Shown here piece after piece: positions 61,132 through 64,000 of a stretch of DNA of 64,000 nt (position 1 is the stretch's first letter; the number at the start of each line of letters is the position of its first letter). Below the pieces are notes generated by a model, which saw only the letters and a list, made by a program, of their open reading frames with translations, was not told where the DNA came from and made no database searches. Source of the DNA: Bacteroidota bacterium (GTDB lineage: Bacteria > Bacteroidota > Bacteroidia > Bacteroidales > CAIWKO01); the NCBI GenBank assembly GCA_037133915.1, contig JBAXND010000018.1, positions 17,464 through 81,463 on the forward strand, given 5' to 3'. A program made the translations under genes and the position numbers.

Positions 61132-62138
61132 GATTCGCCTTTAATCAGGTTGTTGAATTTTATGGTTCCGGTGATTTTATTATTTTTATCTACAACGGGC
61201 AGAAATAGCACGGGGAAGTTCAGCTTATTAATATATTCAAGTACTTCGGTTACTGTGTTGTCTTCACAGACGAGGGCAGGGGAGCGGTTAATCAGCGATG
61301 ACGCCTGTATATTGTTCAGGTCGCCGTAATGCCGGATAAGTGCTTTACGCACATCGGCATTGGAAATAATGCCGAGCATGAATCCCATTTCATCAACCAC
61401 ATTGGTAAATCCCATGCGGTATGCTTCAATCTTAGTCAGCACATCCAGAAAATTAAAATTACCGTTTGCCGTGATAACGGGAATTTCGTCACCTTCGAGC
61501 ATGAAATCGCGTATGCAGTAATGCGATTCTATATCGTTGCTTTGCAGACGCAGCAGGGCGGAGCCAATGAAATCACCTTTAAAAAGGTAGGAGCCGATAA
61601 CGGCAACATTAACCCCCATATTTCTAAGGATGAACGATAATTCTTCGTTGATACCGCCGTCAACATGAATGTCTTTGTCGGGGAAGTCGGCTCTGAACTG
61701 CCTTATTTTCCTGAAGTTTTGCTTATCGAAACGGCCACCGCTCACTCCCGGCGTAGTGGTCATGAAAAGTATAAACGAAAAACAGCGGCTGTACTGCTCA
61801 AATATGCTGACCGGCGTTTCTGATGTGATTGCTAAACCCAAATGAGTATTAAGGTGTACAGGCGGGATGAATCCCGGGATGAGATTTTCGAACTGAAGTG
61901 TCACTTTTTCAATGCCTAATTCTACTATTTTATCGTAGAATAGTTCGGGCTCAGCTGTGATAAGATGCAGGTCAATAGGCGTTTTGCTGATATTGCGAAT
62001 ACTTCGGATATCTTCAAAAACATTCAGGTCGTTGTTACAGTCAATATGAAAGTAATCAACGCGGTGGTCGTCCAGTTCGCGTATGAGATTTTCGAGGGTT
62101 TTGTCTTTACTTGAATATATTGATGCTGAAATTTTCAC
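61128..62138 (-). CDS. Ribulose-phosphate 3-epimerase domain fused to a KdsD-type CBS pair
   Basis: 336 residues from the GTG at 62138, chosen because it gives the RPE-like start MKISASIYS. TTG at 62162 lies on the -7 promoter element. Residues 1-195 are an RPE-type barrel: His31 and Asp33 (FHID), His58 (DLHL) and Asp160 (HVDGGIN) keep all four metal ligands and both acid/base Asp residues, with MTTTPGVSGGRF replacing the usual MTVNPGFGGQ. Residues 205-334 are two CBS domains whose sequence (DFMLEGDEIP, GFMLGIISNADVRKAL, LPVVDKNNKITGTIKFNNLI) resembles the CBS module of arabinose-5-phosphate isomerase KdsD/KpsF, not that of RPE. It heads the three-gene operon with aroF and HTH-HAD. Confidence 0.85.
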   Translation of the reverse strand: MKISASIYSSKDKTLENLIRELDDHRVDYFHIDCNNDLNVFEDIRSIRNISKTPIDLHLITAEPELFYDKIVELGIEKVTLQFENLIPGFIPPVHLNTHLGLAITSETPVSIFEQYSRCFSFILFMTTTPGVSGGRFDKQNFRKIRQFRADFPDKDIHVDGGINEELSFILRNMGVNVAVIGSYLFKGDFIGSALLRLQSNDIESHYCIRDFMLEGDEIPVITANGNFNFLDVLTKIEAYRMGFTNVVDEMGFMLGIISNADVRKALIRHYGDLNNIQASSLINRSPALVCEDNTVTEVLEYINKLNFPVLFLPVVDKNNKITGTIKFNNLIKGES

Positions 62139-62159
62139 GCCTTTACACTGCTTTTGCTG

Positions 62160-62167
62160 CAAAGCTA
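62160..62167 (-). promoter_or_regulatory. -7 element of the RPE-CBS operon
   Basis: TAGCTTTG on the reverse strand, 21 nt before the GTG at 62138. It overlaps the alternative TTG at 62160-62162, making GTG the likely start. No -33 TTG seen. Confidence 0.5.
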
Positions 62168-62284
62168 CAACTTTTTAGGAACTTCGGAATTATAAGGGCG
62201 CCGTGACCTTAAAACAGCGCGATGTATTGCAGGCAACTCTTCTCGGCAACATGTCTAACTTAATGGTATTGAATAATGACCACT

Positions 62285-63691
62285 CTATTCGATGATGAAT
62301 TTTCCGCTTCCGCGGATGTTGTTTTTTTCAATAATCTGAAAATAATACAATCCCGGCACAAGTTTTTTTCTTTCAATAACAACATTGTCTGAGGTAATAT
62401 TTTCAATGGCATCAATCATTACGCCCAATACATTATAGATGGCAATTCGTGTAATGTTATTTTCGGGATTACTGAATTTTATGGTCGCTGAGTTACTGAA
62501 CGGATTCGGGGAAATGGTGATTGCTTCGATTGCATTATTTTTAATTGGATGCACATCGCTTTCGGAAAAGCACTGTCCATAAAATCCACTGATAAAATTG
62601 GGGATACTTGCTACACTTTTTCGCCCGGCAAGATTAAATCCGCCGACCACGAAATCACATAAAGTGTCAGGAGTATTAGGCGAGTTAATTACGTCCAGCG
62701 CCAGATTTGGCCCGTTATTCTGGACGTGGTAAATCTTGCCGTCAGGTCCAAGTTGCATGGGTGCATATGGGTGTGCAATATCATGAATTGCCCGGGCGCT
62801 TGCCGCAATATCGGCGGCATTCAAATCGAACTGATAAATTTTACTGTCGGGCGGGTCGTTTGATGTTGTATAAAAATAACGACAATTCGATGAAAACGCG
62901 CAGCCCCAGGATGTTTTGTTTAAATCTTTGTATGCTGACAAGATTCCGGTTGAGGCATCGAAATCGAATAACATCGTTTTATACGTCACGCAATACCCGA
63001 TTTTTGTTCCGTCAATTGTTGACATCATTTGGCCACCGTTTACCGAAACCGGCATTCCAATATCCGAAATCACCGGCGCCTGTATTCCTGTCGGAGTTAT
63101 TCTGTATGCGTAAAATGAAGAGTTATACAGTTTATGAATAATCACCCAGTAATCTGTATTGTTCGTATGTTTAATCCCACAAATGGATTCCGCAACCGAA
63201 TCAAGTATTTTTATACCTTTAGTTGTTACATCTCCCAGACCGCCATCCAGTGCCATATCCACAACTGAGTACCTGAAACCTCCCATCATCTGGTTTTCTT
63301 GACAATCAGTAGTGAACACATAAAACAACCCTGGATTTTCCGGCCAGGGAACAATGAGTGATGATTGTACCGAACTATTGCACCCGCCGGCACTGTCAAG
63401 CGAACCGTTGGGCATCAGCCAATGATTTCTGTTCCAGATACCGCCGTGAAACATGCCGGACCAGTACTGAAACTTTCCACCATTCGTATAAAAAAGCAAT
63501 TGTCCTGATGTATCTGAAATCACCGCCGTTCCTTCAAAGGAATCCATGCTGTCATTAGTCAAAGCAACGGCCGTTCCTGAATTAAAATCAATTCCGGCTT
63601 TTTCGCCGAAGTACCAAATATTATTCTGCTTTTGTGCGAATGAGTGCAACGAACCAAATAGGAAAATAATACTAAGAAAGAGTCTGGTCAT
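62285..63691 (-). CDS. Secreted WD40-like/beta-propeller protein with T9SS sorting domain
   Basis: 468 residues from the ATG at 63691 (a longer start at 63817 would include the promoter and lacks a signal). Signal peptide about 1-19 (...SLHSFAQ). The N-terminal NIWYFGEKAGIDFNSGTAVAL segment and the propeller-like repeats (about 25-380; GKIYHVQNNGPNLALDVINSPN near the end) are typical of Bacteroidota surface proteins with PKD/WD40-like architecture. The last ~75 residues (ISPNPFSNSATIKF...LVPGLYYFQIIEKNNIRGSGKFIIE) are a type A sorting domain. Function is unknown; four or more Cys (e.g. CGIK, CDFVVGG) may form disulfides. Confidence 0.82.
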   Translation of the reverse strand: MTRLFLSIIFLFGSLHSFAQKQNNIWYFGEKAGIDFNSGTAVALTNDSMDSFEGTAVISDTSGQLLFYTNGGKFQYWSGMFHGGIWNRNHWLMPNGSLDSAGGCNSSVQSSLIVPWPENPGLFYVFTTDCQENQMMGGFRYSVVDMALDGGLGDVTTKGIKILDSVAESICGIKHTNNTDYWVIIHKLYNSSFYAYRITPTGIQAPVISDIGMPVSVNGGQMMSTIDGTKIGYCVTYKTMLFDFDASTGILSAYKDLNKTSWGCAFSSNCRYFYTTSNDPPDSKIYQFDLNAADIAASARAIHDIAHPYAPMQLGPDGKIYHVQNNGPNLALDVINSPNTPDTLCDFVVGGFNLAGRKSVASIPNFISGFYGQCFSESDVHPIKNNAIEAITISPNPFSNSATIKFSNPENNITRIAIYNVLGVMIDAIENITSDNVVIERKKLVPGLYYFQIIEKNNIRGSGKFIIE

Positions 63692-63725
63692 AATAAGTGT
63701 TGTTTGAAAGGTGATATTTATCAGT

Positions 63726-63770
63726 TTCTGCAGGAGGCATTTTTTTTCACATACATAGGTTCCTGCAGAA
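63726..63770. repeat. Inverted repeat in the 5' leader of the 62285-63691 gene
   Basis: TTCTGCAGGA (63726-63735) and TCCTGCAGAA (63761-63770): a perfect 10-bp stem with a 25-nt loop containing a run of eight T on the plus strand. It lies between the predicted promoter (63793-63800) and the start codon. Confidence 0.6.
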
Positions 63771-63792
63771 CTCATTTTTTTACCTGATTCCG

Positions 63793-63800
63793 CAAATATA
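63793..63800 (-). promoter_or_regulatory. -7 element of the 62285-63691 gene
   Basis: TATATTTG followed by C on the reverse strand, about 101 nt before the ATG at 63691. It leaves a ~95-nt leader that contains the 10-bp inverted repeat. Confidence 0.5.
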
Positions 63801-64000
63801 TAGCAGTTTCCTGACAATGTAATTATTTCAGTTTTTTGAAAACGAACTACTTGCCCGAAACTTAATTTTGGCTTAGCGGGTAAATACTAATTCGTTGCCT
63901 CGAGAGGGCAATTTTTATTTATCAAGATAGCCAGTGTATAATTTTATTTTTAATCACTATTGTCCGATAAAAATACAGAATATTATTTTGCAAACCGCAA
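63801..64000 (+). other. Gene-free end of the window
   Basis: No coding sequence on either strand from 63692 to the end. On the plus strand a TAATTTTG element (63863-63870) is followed by a hairpin with T run (TTGCC/GGCAA, 63895-63911, then TTTTTATTT). This could belong to a short transcript or to an upstream neighbour. The last 60 bases are AT-rich and show nothing else. Confidence 0.35.

Overview
The window looks like a chromosomal segment of a Bacteroidota bacterium, probably an uncultured, at least partly anaerobic member of the Bacteroidales/Sphingobacteriales radiation. The evidence is a SusC/SusD outer-membrane pair, several proteins with type IX secretion (T9SS) C-terminal signals of both the short 'type A' and the long gliding-type 'type B' form, lpxK (Gram-negative lipid A), 2-oxoacid:ferredoxin oxidoreductase KorAB, a DUF4175 protein, an IPExxxVDY-like gene before pyk, and many Bacteroidota-type promoters (TTG, 19-20 nt, TAnnTTTG). 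I see no phage, insertion sequence, CRISPR array or rRNA. Gene density is high and the content is mostly housekeeping.

Layout. 1-3.1 kb: the tail of an adenylating enzyme, lpxK overlapping a purine nucleoside phosphorylase gene, and two small reverse-strand genes. 3.2-7.9 kb: two large paralogous secreted proteins with Ig/PKD-like repeats and gliding-type CTDs whose 3' ends are nearly identical. 8.2-14.1 kb: a reverse-strand run with an ECF sigma/anti-sigma-TPR pair, small secreted proteins, an M23 peptidase and a trypsin-fold/TPR protein that has lost its catalytic residues. 14.2-20.5 kb: RNase R, two tandem LytTR response regulators, a MORN-repeat protein and NadA. 20.5-21.0 kb: a gene-free AT-rich gap. 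21.0-27.4 kb: rpiB, a lone lutB-like gene, an IPExxxVDY-like gene with pyk, and a cupin-rsgA-dtd-mazG run. 27.5-34.2 kb: a T9SS cargo protein, an M28 peptidase, tdk, a cyclophilin, pheS and a NUDIX gene.

34.2-47.3 kb: a 1229-residue NtrY-like histidine kinase; a methyltransferase gene and mnmG with two parS-like palindromes tightly flanking mnmG; then a DUF4175 - RsbW-like ATPase - ybeY - GT-C-like membrane protein operon. 47.5-57.5 kb: an M1 peptidase with a T9SS signal, SusC/SusD, and KorAB. 57.6 kb: tRNA-Leu(CAA), followed by an MltD-like transglycosylase.

59.4-62.1 kb holds the most unusual unit: a three-gene overlapping operon encoding (i) a ribulose-phosphate-3-epimerase domain fused to a KdsD-type CBS pair, (ii) a DAHP-synthase-type PEP aldolase and (iii) an HTH-domain/KdsC-type HAD phosphatase fusion. 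It parallels the Kdo pathway (KdsD-KdsA-KdsC) with every component exchanged for a relative, and I consider it the best candidate for an undescribed pathway or regulatory module here. The parS pair around mnmG suggests the window lies in the origin-proximal, ParB-bound part of the chromosome.
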